Positions 8,804 through 16,687 of a DNA stretch of 64,000 nt are shown one piece after another. The translations under genes and the position numbers were made by a program. The DNA is from Streptomyces sp. Tu6071. GTDB taxonomy: Bacteria > Actinomycetota > Actinomycetes > Streptomycetales > Streptomycetaceae. The stretch is taken from contig NZ_CM001165.1 in the NCBI RefSeq assembly GCF_000213055.1, forward strand, positions 1,612,001-1,676,000, given 5' to 3'. The notes under the pieces are model-generated. The model was given only the letters and a program-made list of their open reading frames with translations. It was not told the DNA's origin and searched no databases. The first letter of the stretch is position 1. Each line of letters starts with the position of its first letter.

Positions 8804-9037
8804 ATGCGCCTTCGCACCGTCTTCGCCGCCACCGCCCTTGCCGCCACCGCCGTTCTGGGTGGCGCGAGCCTGGCCTCCGCCAACGAGGGCCCGTCCTTCG
8901 TGGCCGGCGAAGCCGAGTACACCCACGTGGACGTCAACGCCGACTACCTGAACATCGGTGGTCCGTACGGCATCACGAAGGGCCACCTCGACGGCTCGTA
9001 CACCAACGGCGAGCTGGGCTTCGTGGCGGCCGGCTGA
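8804..9037 (+). CDS. Small secreted protein of unknown function
   Basis: 77 residues from an ATG at 8804 with a GAGGAG site 8 bases upstream. The first 26 residues are a clean Sec signal peptide ending ASLASA, leaving a mature peptide of about 51 residues that is acidic and rich in Gly and Tyr (EAEYTHVDVNADYLNIGG is its most distinctive part). It contains no Cys and no motif I recognise. The strong ribosome-binding site, typical codon use and a UUCG-looped terminator right after the stop support a real, highly expressed single-gene unit. It is divergent from the GH87 gene. Confidence 0.8.
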   Translation: MRLRTVFAATALAATAVLGGASLASANEGPSFVAGEAEYTHVDVNADYLNIGGPYGITKGHLDGSYTNGELGFVAAG

Positions 9038-9062
9038 CCCAGGGCCCCGGCCCCACCCCGTG

Positions 9063-9104
9063 CGCGGCCCCGGCAGCCCTCTTCGGAGGGGCGCCGGGGC
9101 CGCG
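9063..9104. terminator. Hairpin terminator with TTCG tetraloop
   Basis: Twelve-base arms at 9063-9074 and 9093-9104 (CGCGGCCCCGGC and its complement), an inner CCCTC/GAGGG pair and a TTCG loop at 9082-9085 form a very stable hairpin 25 bp after the small secreted-protein gene. Confidence 0.85.
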
Positions 9105-9240
9105 GCATGTGCGGCAGCCCTTTTCGAACATCCGTTTACGCCCATTCGACACAGAAGGGGGCACTATGGAGTAAGCGGAAGCCGGAGGCGGCGGGACAGC
9201 CGCGGCCGGAACCGGCGGAAGGCAATGAGGGGAGGCGGGA

Positions 9241-10149
9241 ATGGCCCGCAGTCGTTCACGCTACGCACCCGACCAGGGGCTCACCGTGCGCATGGTGACC
9301 ACGATGTTCCTCATCGGTCTGCTCTATGTCGTCCTCGTGGGCGTCCTGCTCGCGGTGTTGCACGGGGCCTGGCCGATCATCCTGATCGCGGTCGGCGCGC
9401 TCTTCGTCGCGCAGTTCTGGTTCAGCGACCGCATCGCCGCCTTCGGTATGGGCGCGCGCGAGGTGAGCCCGGAGCAGGCCCCCGAACTGCACGGCGTCGT
9501 CGACCGGATCTGCGCCCTGGCCGATCTGCGGAAACCACGCGTCGCGATCGCCGACAGCGACGTCCCCAACGCCTTCGCGACCGGCCGCAACGAACGCTCG
9601 GCGCTCGTGTGCGTCACGACCGGGCTCCTCAGACGCCTGGAGCCCGAGGAACTGGAGGGCGTGCTCGCGCACGAGATGTCGCACGTGGCGCACCGTGACG
9701 TCTTCGTCATGACGATCGCCTCCTTCCTCGGCGTGCTCGCCGGGCTCATCACCCGGATGGCCCTGTGGAGCGGCCTCACCCGCGGCGGGAACAGGAACGA
9801 CCCCGTGGGCGTGGCCCTGCTCCTGATTCCGCTGGTCAGCGCGGCCGTCTACACGATCGGCTTCCTCCTGACCCGCCTCCTGTCGCGGTACCGGGAGCTG
9901 TCCGCCGACCGCGCCGCGGCCCTCCTCACCGGGCGGCCGTCCGCGCTCGCGTCGGCGCTGACGAAGGTGAGCGGGCAGATGTCGCGCATCCCGACGCGGG
10001 ACCTGCGCCAGGCGGAGCCGTACAACGCCTTCTTCTTCGTGCCCGCCTTCTCCTCGAAGGAGAGCCTCGGCCGTCTGCTCTCCTCGCACCCGACGCTCCA
10101 GCAGCGCCTGGACCAGCTCTCCCGCATCTCGGCCCAGCTCTCCCGCTGA
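9241..10149 (+). CDS. htpX: HtpX-like membrane zinc metalloprotease (M48)
   Basis: 302 residues from an ATG at 9241 preceded by GGGAGG. Two hydrophobic segments near the N-terminus (about 18-40 and 43-60) and another pair around 155-172 and 190-212 place it in the membrane. The zinc motif HEMSH is at 144-148, and the third-ligand region RELSADRAA begins at 218. HtpX degrades damaged membrane proteins and is tied to envelope stress. It is followed 34 bp later by the pspAB gene, a pairing that supports both calls. The final FxSHPxLxxR-like segment (SSHPTLQQRL) is also typical of HtpX. Confidence 0.92.
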   Translation: MARSRSRYAPDQGLTVRMVTTMFLIGLLYVVLVGVLLAVLHGAWPIILIAVGALFVAQFWFSDRIAAFGMGAREVSPEQAPELHGVVDRICALADLRKPRVAIADSDVPNAFATGRNERSALVCVTTGLLRRLEPEELEGVLAHEMSHVAHRDVFVMTIASFLGVLAGLITRMALWSGLTRGGNRNDPVGVALLLIPLVSAAVYTIGFLLTRLLSRYRELSADRAAALLTGRPSALASALTKVSGQMSRIPTRDLRQAEPYNAFFFVPAFSSKESLGRLLSSHPTLQQRLDQLSRISAQLSR

Positions 10150-10183
10150 GCCGCGCCCGTCACCGTTCACGACTGGAGGTCGC

Positions 10184-10768
10184 GTGGGTTTCCTCGACGC
10201 GCTGCTCGGCCGCTCGAAGCCGGTCCGCCCCGATCTCGACCAGCTCTTCGCCGTTCCCTCGGCGGCGCTCACCCTCCAGGCGGCGACCGGCTTCCGGCCG
10301 ACGGGACAGGGCTCGGTGTGCTTCGCCGCCGCCGAGGGGGCGTCCTTCGCCCGGGTGCGGGACGACGTACGGGCACTCCTCGACGCCGATACGGAGCGGG
10401 GCGGCGTCCCCGTCGAGTTCAGCCGCGACGCGTACGGCTACACGTGGCTGCTCGCGACCCAGCCGCCCGAGGACCTGAGCGGCCTCGTCACCGACCTGCA
10501 CGCGGTGAACACACTGCTGGAGGAGGGCGGTTTCGGCCCCCAGCTCCTCTGCTCGCTCCTCGCCTTCCAGGACGAGCACGGCCGCGCCCTGGGCCTCGTC
10601 TACCTCTACAAGCGCGGCAGCTTCTACCCCTTCGCCCCGCTGCCGGGAGAGCGGGAGAAGCGGGACAACCAACTGGAGCTGGAGGTCCGCGCCGCGCTCG
10701 GCGCGGACCTGCGCGTGGAGGAGGACCTGAGCCGGTGGTTCCCGGTGTGGGGGGCGCCGGGGCTGTGA
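10184..10768 (+). CDS. pspAB: PspA-associated protein PspAB
   Basis: 194 residues from a GTG at 10184 with GGAGG just upstream. The N-terminus (GFLDALLGRSKP) and overall length match the actinobacterial PspAB family, named for linkage with PspA and HtpX. The protein is soluble with no catalytic motif that I recognise. It is co-transcribed with htpX (34-bp gap), so a role in sensing or tuning the envelope-stress response is likely. No pspA or pspAA gene is in the window. Molecular function is unknown. Confidence 0.8.
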   Translation: MGFLDALLGRSKPVRPDLDQLFAVPSAALTLQAATGFRPTGQGSVCFAAAEGASFARVRDDVRALLDADTERGGVPVEFSRDAYGYTWLLATQPPEDLSGLVTDLHAVNTLLEEGGFGPQLLCSLLAFQDEHGRALGLVYLYKRGSFYPFAPLPGEREKRDNQLELEVRAALGADLRVEEDLSRWFPVWGAPGL

Positions 10769-10873
10769 GCGCGGTACGAAACGGCGCGCTCCGGCGGGAT
10801 CGCGCGGCAACGCCCGGCTGAACGGTGCGGAAACCCTCCGTACGGACCCTGTCACGGACCGCTCCACTCGCCC

Positions 10874-10879
10874 TACCGT
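10874..10879 (+). promoter_or_regulatory. Candidate -10 giving a leaderless phoD transcript
   Basis: TACCGT at 10874-10879 ends 6 bases before the GTG start codon, with TGTCAC 18 bp upstream as a weak -35. No ribosome-binding site precedes the GTG, which fits leaderless initiation. Confidence 0.4.
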
Positions 10880-10885
10880 GCGCTC

Positions 10886-12535
10886 GTGACGACTCACGAG
10901 GACGCACTCAGACCCCCCGCCGACCCTTCGCACCCCCGCCGCCGCACGGTCGTGAAGGCCGCCGCCGTCTCCGCCGTGCTCGCGGGGACGCTCGTGCCGG
11001 CCGCGCGCGCCGCCTCGCCGCTCTTCCTCCACGGTGTCGCCTCCGGCGACCCGCTCCCGGACGGCGTGTTGCTGTGGACCCGCGTGACGCCCGCTCCGGA
11101 CGCGACCCCGGGCTCGGGGCGCGGGGCCGCGGGCGAGGTGGGCTGGGAGGTGGCCGAGGACGCCGCCTTCGCCCACGTCGTGGCCCAGGGCACCGTCCGG
11201 ACGGGCCCCGAGCAGGACCACACCGTCAAGGCGGACGTGCGCGGACTGCGCCCGGCGACCACGTACCACTACCGCTTCACGCGCGAGGGCGCGCACTCAC
11301 CCGCGGGGCGCACCCGGACCGCCCCCGCGGCGGGCGCGCGCGTCGACGGCGCCCGGTTCGGCGTCGTGAGCTGCGCGAACTGGGAGGCGGGCTACTACGC
11401 GGCCTACCGGCATCTCGCCGCACGGGCGGACCTCGACGCGGTTCTGCACCTCGGGGACTACGTCTACGAGTACGCGAGCGGCGCCTACCCGACGCAGCCG
11501 GTCCGGCTCCACAGCCCCCGCAACGAGACGCTGACACTCGCCGACTACCGGCTGCGGCACGCGACGACGAAGACCGACGCCGACGTCCAGGCGGTGCACG
11601 CGCGCCACCCCTTCGTCGCGATCTGGGACGACCACGAATTCGCCAACGACGCCTGGTCGGGCGGCGCCGAGAACCACACGCCCGGCGCGGAGGGCGACTG
11701 GGCGGCGCGGGTCGCCGCAGCGAAGCAGGCGTACTTCGAGTGGATGCCGGTCCGGCCCTCGACGGCCGGGACCGTGTACCGGCGGGTGGGCTGGGGCGGG
11801 CTCGCCGAGCTGCACATGCTCGATCTGCGCTCCTTCCGTTCCGAGCAGGCGAAGACGGGCTCGGGGGCGGTCGACGATCCGGAGCGTTCGATCACGGGGC
11901 GCGCGCAACTCGGCTGGCTCAAGGCGGGGTTGAGCGCCTCGGCGGCACAGTGGCAGCTGATCGGCACCTCCGTGATGATCTCCCCGCTCGCCTTCGGCGC
12001 GCTTCCCGCCGAACTCCTCGGTCCCCTGCGTGACTTGCTGGGCATCCCGGCGGGCGGTCTGGCGATCAACCCGGACCAGTGGGACGGCTACACCGACGAC
12101 CGCCGCGAACTCCTCGCCCACCTGCGCGCGGAGAACATCCGCGACGCGGTCTTCCTGACCGGCGACATCCACAGCGCGTGGGCCAACGACGTGCCGGTCA
12201 ACGCCGCCACGTACCCGCTGTCGGCGAGCGCGGCGACGGAGTTCGTCGTGACCTCGGTGACCTCCGACAACATCGACGACATCCTCGGCGTCCCGCCGCA
12301 GTCGGTGTCACCGGTGGCCGTGGCGGCGCTGCGCGCCGCGAACCGGCACGTCCACTGGGCCGATCTCGACTCGCACGGCTACGGCGTCCTCGACGTCACC
12401 GCGGCCCGCGCCCAGATGGACTACTACGTCCTCTCGGACCGGGAGGACCCGGCCGCGACGAGCAGTTGGGCCCGCTCGTTCGCGACGCGCGCGGGAGCCC
12501 GGAGGCTGGAGCGCGTGGCAGCCCCGGTCGCGTGA
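10886..12535 (+). CDS. phoD: Tat-exported PhoD-type alkaline phosphatase/phosphodiesterase
   Basis: 549 residues from a GTG at 10886. The N-terminus has a twin-arginine signal (RRRTVVK at 18-24, hydrophobic stretch to about 42, ARA cleavage). PhoD-family metal and active-site segments are present: [30 protein letters not shown] and a late GDIHSAW. PhoD enzymes release phosphate from mono- and diesters, including teichoic acids, outside the cell using Fe and Ca. No convincing PHO box (direct GTTCACC repeats) was found upstream, so PhoP control is not supported by sequence here. The gene ends at a strong bidirectional terminator. Confidence 0.92.
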   Translation: MTTHEDALRPPADPSHPRRRTVVKAAAVSAVLAGTLVPAARAASPLFLHGVASGDPLPDGVLLWTRVTPAPDATPGSGRGAAGEVGWEVAEDAAFAHVVAQGTVRTGPEQDHTVKADVRGLRPATTYHYRFTREGAHSPAGRTRTAPAAGARVDGARFGVVSCANWEAGYYAAYRHLAARADLDAVLHLGDYVYEYASGAYPTQPVRLHSPRNETLTLADYRLRHATTKTDADVQAVHARHPFVAIWDDHEFANDAWSGGAENHTPGAEGDWAARVAAAKQAYFEWMPVRPSTAGTVYRRVGWGGLAELHMLDLRSFRSEQAKTGSGAVDDPERSITGRAQLGWLKAGLSASAAQWQLIGTSVMISPLAFGALPAELLGPLRDLLGIPAGGLAINPDQWDGYTDDRRELLAHLRAENIRDAVFLTGDIHSAWANDVPVNAATYPLSASAATEFVVTSVTSDNIDDILGVPPQSVSPVAVAALRAANRHVHWADLDSHGYGVLDVTAARAQMDYYVLSDREDPAATSSWARSFATRAGARRLERVAAPVA

Positions 12536-12538
12536 CAC

Positions 12539-12574
12539 CGTCCGGGCCCCCGGAAGGACACGGGGGCCCGGACG
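12539..12574. terminator. Bidirectional hairpin terminator between phoD and the protease gene
   Basis: Perfect 14-base arms at 12539-12552 (CGTCCGGGCCCCCG) and 12561-12574 flank an 8-base loop in the 55-bp gap between two convergent genes. Confidence 0.9.
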
Positions 12575-12590
12575 ACGGTCCCGCGGGGGG

Positions 12591-13601
12591 TCAGGCGGCT
12601 CCGGCCCTGCGGTACAGGTCCAGGGCCTCGTTGCCGAGCACGGGGTGGTACTCGCTGCTCCCGGCGCTCACGCTGATGTTGCCCACGAGGTAGCCCCCGC
12701 CGGAGGCGGTGTCGAAGTCGGCGAGGAAGCCGCCGCCGCTCGAACCGCCGGTCTGCACGCAGTCGATGCCCCACATCGTGGAGCCCTCGCGGCCCGCGTC
12801 CGGGTACTCGACGCCCGAGCAGTGGTTGAGCCGTTCGCCGTTGCCCTCGGCCGCGGAGCCGCCGTAGCCGAAGGAGTGGACCTCGCGGCCCGTCGCCGAG
12901 TTGAAGGCGATGCCCTGCGCGCCGACCGTGTCACCGAGGCTGCGGCCGTTCAGCGGGGCGAGGCGGGCGAAGGCGAGGTCGTAGTTGGCGTTGCCCGCGG
13001 TCGACACGTACTGGTCGAGGTGGAAGAGGGACGAGGCGGTGAAGGTGCCGTAGGGGCGGTTGCCGTTCGCGTAGCCCGGGATGAAGACCCAGTTGCGGTA
13101 GACCTCGCCCGTGCCCGCGTCCACGACGCAGTGTCCTGCCGTGAGGACGAGCGACTTGTTGTCCGCGTTGGCGACGGTCGCCGAGCAGGCGAAGGTGCCG
13201 CCGCCCGCGTTCTGGAAGAAGACCTTCCCCGCCGTCGTGGAGATGAGGCCGCCGCCGGTCCACGGGGCGGGGTTCGAGGCCGCGAGGGAGGGGGCGGGGG
13301 CCGTCGCGGCGGCGCGCGGGGCGGGCAGGGGCGCCACCCGGACCTCTTCACCGGACCCCGGGGCCGCCTGCCGCCCGGTGAGGCCGGAGGAGGTGTGCGG
13401 GGCGGAGGACGCGACTGGGGCGTCGAGGTCCCGCGCGGACCGCAAGCGGGCGTCCGTCCAGAACCGCAGCGCCTCCGAGCGCTCCGAAGCGGTGATCGTC
13501 GTGCGGTGAACGCCTTCGGTGGGGGCGGCGCTCACGGGGGCGGCACACCAGAGGGCCGCTCCCAGGACCAGTGCGGCGATGCCGCCTGCTCTCGCTCTCA
13601 T
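12591..13601 (-). CDS. Secreted trypsin-like serine protease
   Basis: 336 residues from an ATG at 13601 with AAGGGAA upstream. A signal peptide covers about 1-25 (APVSAAP). A 90-residue Ala/Pro-rich segment follows and is probably a propeptide. The catalytic domain has the chymotrypsin-fold triad: His157 in LTAGHC, Asp208 in NYDLAF and Ser288 in GGSSGGGF. Paired cysteines around 139/158 and 261/281 are consistent with disulfides. This looks like an extracellular V8/trypsin-like peptidase; the true specificity cannot be read. The gene is alone, convergent with phoD across a shared terminator. Confidence 0.88.
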   Translation of the reverse strand: MRARAGGIAALVLGAALWCAAPVSAAPTEGVHRTTITASERSEALRFWTDARLRSARDLDAPVASSAPHTSSGLTGRQAAPGSGEEVRVAPLPAPRAAATAPAPSLAASNPAPWTGGGLISTTAGKVFFQNAGGGTFACSATVANADNKSLVLTAGHCVVDAGTGEVYRNWVFIPGYANGNRPYGTFTASSLFHLDQYVSTAGNANYDLAFARLAPLNGRSLGDTVGAQGIAFNSATGREVHSFGYGGSAAEGNGERLNHCSGVEYPDAGREGSTMWGIDCVQTGGSSGGGFLADFDTASGGGYLVGNISVSAGSSEYHPVLGNEALDLYRRAGAA

Positions 13602-13848
13602 TCGGCTGTTCCCTTCTCGCCTGCGTGACTGCGGGGGCCGCCACCCGTCTCGTGCGGCGAGCGGCGGAGTCACCGGCCTGACAACGTTGTCCGACTGACG
13701 TCGTCAGGAGCGGCGCAGTTCAGCGTGGGCGTTCGGGGCGCGACTGTCCAGGTCCTCAACAAGCCAAATCAGCAAGGGAGTTGAACGAAGGTGTCGACGA
13801 CGTTGCCCACCCGGGTGGTCCCGGGCGGGCCGCGTCGCCCTCTCATGC

Positions 13849-14430
13849 TCAGCCCACCGGCACCGGCACCGGCACCGGGACCGGGACGGGGGCCGGGAAC
13901 GCCGTGTGCAGGGCGCGGGCGAAGGCGTCGGTGACCTGGGTGAGGGCCTCCGCCGTGCCCGGGGCGATCGTCAGGGCGTCCTCCGGGTCGACCGCCAGGT
14001 CCTTGTCGACGACGAACCAGCCGGGGACGACGTGGGCGGCGCCCATGGAGGTCAGGACCGGGCGCAAGGCGTAGTCGAGGGCGAGGACGTGGGCCGTGGA
14101 GCCTCCGGTGGCGAGAGGGAGAACGGTCTTTCCCGCCAGCGCGTACTGCGGCAACACATCCAGAAGGGTCTTCAACAGACCCGAGTACGCGGCCTTGTAG
14201 ACGGGCGTGCCGATCACGACGCCATCCGCGTCCGCGAAGGCGCGTGTCGCGCGGACGATCTCGGGATGGCCGAACTCCGCGGCCAGGAGCGGCCCTGCGG
14301 GCAGAGTACGGACATCGAGGACGGTGACCTCGTGACCCCGCGCGCGCAGGTGCTCGTCGAGGTGACGCAGGAGGCGGGCGGTGCGGGAGGTCGCGGAGGG
14401 ACTGCCGGAGACGGAGAGGATACGGGCCAT
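13849..14430 (-). CDS. NAD(P)H-dependent FMN reductase, copy A (SsuE-like)
   Basis: 193 residues from an ATG at 14430 (GAAGG upstream). The flavodoxin-like fold shows the FMN-binding SGSPSATSRT at 8-17 and GTPVYKAAYSG. Such reductases supply reduced FMN to two-component sulfur monooxygenases. This copy is nearly identical to the reductase at 23.2 kb over its first two-thirds, but residues around 145-170 differ (a VDPEDALTIAP version). Its C-terminus has an expanded Pro-Val repeat encoded by a CCGGCA hexamer run. It lies behind a hydrolase remnant and a leader peptide, with no monooxygenase in its own locus, so it may serve the enzyme at 24.6 kb or be drifting. Confidence 0.85.
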   Translation of the reverse strand: MARILSVSGSPSATSRTARLLRHLDEHLRARGHEVTVLDVRTLPAGPLLAAEFGHPEIVRATRAFADADGVVIGTPVYKAAYSGLLKTLLDVLPQYALAGKTVLPLATGGSTAHVLALDYALRPVLTSMGAAHVVPGWFVVDKDLAVDPEDALTIAPGTAEALTQVTDAFARALHTAFPAPVPVPVPVPVPVG

Positions 14431-14461
14431 GACGGTGCCTTCCGGGGAAAGGGAACGCGGG

Positions 14462-14614
14462 TCACCACGTACTGGACTGAACGGCGACACGCGCAACGAG
14501 CTGTTCGCGCAAGGTCTCCAGGAAACCGACGACTTCGGCGGCCACCGAGCGGTGCGGGAGGTCATTGAGAACGTCGTGGTGAGCACCGCGAATCAGCACG
14601 CAACGCGCGCGGTC
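14462..14614 (-). pseudogene. 3'-terminal remnant of the alpha/beta hydrolase gene
   Basis: Reading on the minus strand, about 51 codons from [16 protein letters not shown] to the stop match the last residues of the hydrolase at 23819-24559, including the identical terminal VAVQSSTW. Upstream of 14614 the similarity stops abruptly. There is no start codon with a ribosome-binding site and no catalytic Ser region. It is a relic left by deletion of the middle of an operon copy. Confidence 0.8.
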
Positions 14615-14726
14615 CGCGGGGCGCGCTGAGGCGGGAAAGAAAGGGGGAATGCGGCTCGGGAAGGAGCGGCCGGGACTCCGGGGGCGGCGCGAGGGGCAGC
14701 GGGCGCCGGGCCGGGACGGCGGTGGA

Positions 14727-14801
14727 TCAGCGACAGAGGGCGCTGGAAGTGCGCCGCAGGTCCACGTAGCGGCACACCACACCGGGGTGGGTTGTGTGCA
14801 T
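14727..14801 (-). CDS. 24-residue Cys-containing leader peptide, copy A
   Basis: An ATG at 14801 opens a 24-codon frame whose product contains VVCRYVDLRR and ends SSALCR, then TGA. This is the form of the short actinobacterial leader peptides found upstream of sulfur and cysteine genes, where Cys codons allow attenuation. The encoded peptide is identical to copy B at 31377-31451, although the DNA differs at about four positions, mostly silent, which argues for selection. It starts 7 bases after the -10 and so is probably leaderless. Confidence 0.75.
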   Translation of the reverse strand: MHTTHPGVVCRYVDLRRTSSALCR

Positions 14802-14808
14802 GTCCCTC

Positions 14809-14856
14809 ATCCTGCGGCGGGCGCGGTGGGGCTGTCAACGGACACCTCGGGGTGTC
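14809..14856 (-). promoter_or_regulatory. Promoter and palindromic operator of leader A
   Basis: On the minus strand: palindrome GACACC-N4-GGTGTC (14856-14841), then TTGACA (14838-14833), 18 bp, then CAGGAT (14814-14809), 7 bases before the leader ATG. The same geometry occurs at copy B. Confidence 0.65.
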
Positions 14857-14865
14857 TCATGGGCC

Positions 14866-14909
14866 GGGACTCCGGGTGTCGCGGGGTGGGACTCCGGGTG
14901 TCGCGGGGT
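14866..14909. repeat. Tandem 22-bp direct repeat
   Basis: Two exact 22-bp units (GGGACTCCGGGTGTCGCGGG and two more bases) at 14866-14887 and 14888-14909, just upstream of the leader A operator. The rest of the interval to 15211 shows no gene or clear site. Confidence 0.8.
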
Positions 14910-15211
14910 GGGGACCCCTCTCCGGCCGCGCACCGGAGGCGCTGTCAGGCCCGCGCGGGCGCGGGTGCATCCGCGTCCACGGCCTGGTCGGGCCGCCCCG
15001 GGATACGTTCCGTTTCCGCGCCGGGCGAGGCGGGGACCGCCGTGCCGAGCAGCGCCGTCGCCCGCTCCTCGCCTTCCCTTCGTCCGCCCCTCGCCCTCGC
15101 ACCCGCACGCGGTCGAGAAACGAGGAGGCAGCCCCTCAGCGCCCGGCCGCCCGACGACGGCCGCCCGATGACGGCCGTCACAGCCCGGCGACCGTCAGCC
15201 CGCCCGCCTCA

Positions 15212-15290
15212 CCCGCACCTCACGCCCCCGTCAGCCAGTCCGCGCCCGCCCGTCGGACCCGCACCTCACGCCGCCGTCAACCCGTCCGCG
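15212..15290. repeat. Direct repeat spanning the 3' end of the HGxxPAAW gene
   Basis: A 33-bp element starting CCCGCACCTCACGCC occurs at 15212-15244 and again at 15258-15290 with a few changes. The second copy includes the stop codon of the gene at 15277, so the gene end is partly repeated just downstream of the stop. Confidence 0.6.
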
Positions 15291-15615
15291 TCTCGACCGT
15301 CCGCGCCTGCTTCGGCGCGTCCACCACCTCGCCGCGCCGCCCGGCGAGACGGCAGGCGAAGCAGTCGGGGTGGCCCGCGCGTGCGGAGGTGTCGCGTACG
15401 CCCCACGCGGTGCGGGGGCGCGGGCCCGCCGCTTTGCCCCAGCCCGCGAGGTGCAGCACCCAGGTGAGCACGGCCGCCACGACCAGGAGGACGAGGCCGA
15501 GGTACCACCCCGGCGTCCACCCGACCACCGCCACCGCGAGGCACGCGGAGCCCGCGACCGCGACGGCCGCCCCCGACCAGCCCGCGACCGTATGCCCCTC
15601 GTCGTACTGACTCAT
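15277..15615 (-). CDS. HGxxPAAW-family small membrane protein
   Basis: 112 residues from an ATG at 15615 after GGGGGAAC. The N-terminal EGHTVAGWSG matches the HGxxPAAW signature with Glu in place of the first His. Two hydrophobic segments (about 18-36 and 39-58) follow, so it is a two-pass membrane protein. The cytoplasmic tail carries HPDCFACRLAGR, a Cys-x-x-Cys knuckle seen in many streptomycete proteins. Function of the family is unknown. It stands alone between the leader A region and the LysR gene. Confidence 0.7.
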   Translation of the reverse strand: MSQYDEGHTVAGWSGAAVAVAGSACLAVAVVGWTPGWYLGLVLLVVAAVLTWVLHLAGWGKAAGPRPRTAWGVRDTSARAGHPDCFACRLAGRRGEVVDAPKQARTVETRTG

Positions 15616-15697
15616 CCCGTTCCCCCCGTCGTCGCGGCTCCCATGATCGATCAACTCGGCTTTGCGGCAAGGGGAGATGACACGCGAGAGAGCCACG

Positions 15698-16612
15698 TCA
15701 CACCACGGGACCCGCCTCGCCCCGTACCTCGTCGGCCACCCTCTTCAGGAGCTTCAGCACGTCCCCGACGGCCCGCCGCGCGGTCCGCTCGGGCCGGTGC
15801 AGCACATCGACGTTCCGCAGCGCGTGCACCCCGTCGAGCGGCCTGAGCACCACGCCCGCCTGGGCGGGGACCGTCCAGCGCGGGAGCAGCGCGAGGCCGC
15901 CGCCCTCGGCGACGAGCGCGGCCGAGACGGTGAACTCGTTGACGCGGTGGACGAGTCGGAGGGGGCGGCCGGCGACCGTGGCGACCGCGTCGAGCGTCGC
16001 GAGGATCGGGAAGCCGTCGTGGACGGCGATCCACGGCTCGCCCGCGACCTGCGCGGGGGTGAGCGTGTCGTGCGCGGCGAGGGGATGGCCCGCGGGGAGC
16101 GCGACGTCGAGCGGTTCGCGCAGGAGTGTCGTCGCGGTGACCGTGGGCGGCCAGGGCGGGGCGTGGTCGAGGCGGTGGGCGAGGACGAGGTCGTGGGCGC
16201 GGGTCAGCGCGGGGAAGCGGTCCTGGGCCACGTCCTCGTCGGCGAGGGCGAGTTGAGGCGTTCCGGGGCCCGTACAGGCGCGCAGGAGCGGGGGGAAGAA
16301 GGCCGCGGCGGCGCTGGAGAAGGCGGCCACGGAGACCTCTCCGGCGGGCTGCTCCGCGTAGTCGGCGAGGGTGTGGCGGGCGCGGGCGAGGGCGCTCTCG
16401 ACCTCGATCGCCGCGTCCGCGAGCACGCGCCCCGCCTCGGTCAGCACGACGCGGCGGCCCGCGCGTTCGGTGAGCGGGAGCGGCACCGAGCGCTGGAGCA
16501 GGCGCAGTTGCTGCGAGATCGCCGAGGGGGTGACGCGCAGGGCCTCGGCGACGGCGCTGACGCTGCCCAGCTCTCCGAGTTCGCGCAGAATCCGTAGCTG
16601 TCGTTCGTCCAC
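15698..16612 (-). CDS. LysR-family transcriptional regulator
   Basis: 304 residues from a GTG at 16612, chosen because the family begins there (DERQLRILRELGELGS). The winged helix-turn-helix covers about 1-60 (AVAEALRVTPSAISQQLRLL), and a LysR substrate-binding domain runs to the end (VHDGFPILATLD, EGGGLALLPRW). It is divergent from the EamA transporter gene with about 75 bp between starts, the usual arrangement in which a LysR protein controls the neighbouring exporter in response to its substrate. The effector is unknown. Confidence 0.9.
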   Translation of the reverse strand: MDERQLRILRELGELGSVSAVAEALRVTPSAISQQLRLLQRSVPLPLTERAGRRVVLTEAGRVLADAAIEVESALARARHTLADYAEQPAGEVSVAAFSSAAAAFFPPLLRACTGPGTPQLALADEDVAQDRFPALTRAHDLVLAHRLDHAPPWPPTVTATTLLREPLDVALPAGHPLAAHDTLTPAQVAGEPWIAVHDGFPILATLDAVATVAGRPLRLVHRVNEFTVSAALVAEGGGLALLPRWTVPAQAGVVLRPLDGVHALRNVDVLHRPERTARRAVGDVLKLLKRVADEVRGEAGPVV

Positions 16613-16687
16613 GGTGATTATTTTAGTGCCGCTACACCTTTGGTGAAGAAAGTGGTGGCTGGTCTTCAACGTACGAGGTGGGGCAGC

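Larger units (their letters stand above)
13849..14614. repeat. Segmental duplication, copy A
   Basis: This stretch matches 23230-23971 in the same orientation at an offset of 9,357 bp. From about 14000 to 14590 I count roughly a dozen mismatches by eye, including an unchanged noncoding spacer between reductase and hydrolase. A patch around 13945-13995 is much more divergent. The two copies are direct repeats around about 9 kb of unrelated genes. Confidence 0.9.

Noticed and set aside
10768..10885. PHO box upstream of phoD
   Set aside because: No pair of GTTCACC-like direct repeats is present, so PhoP regulation is not supported by sequence.
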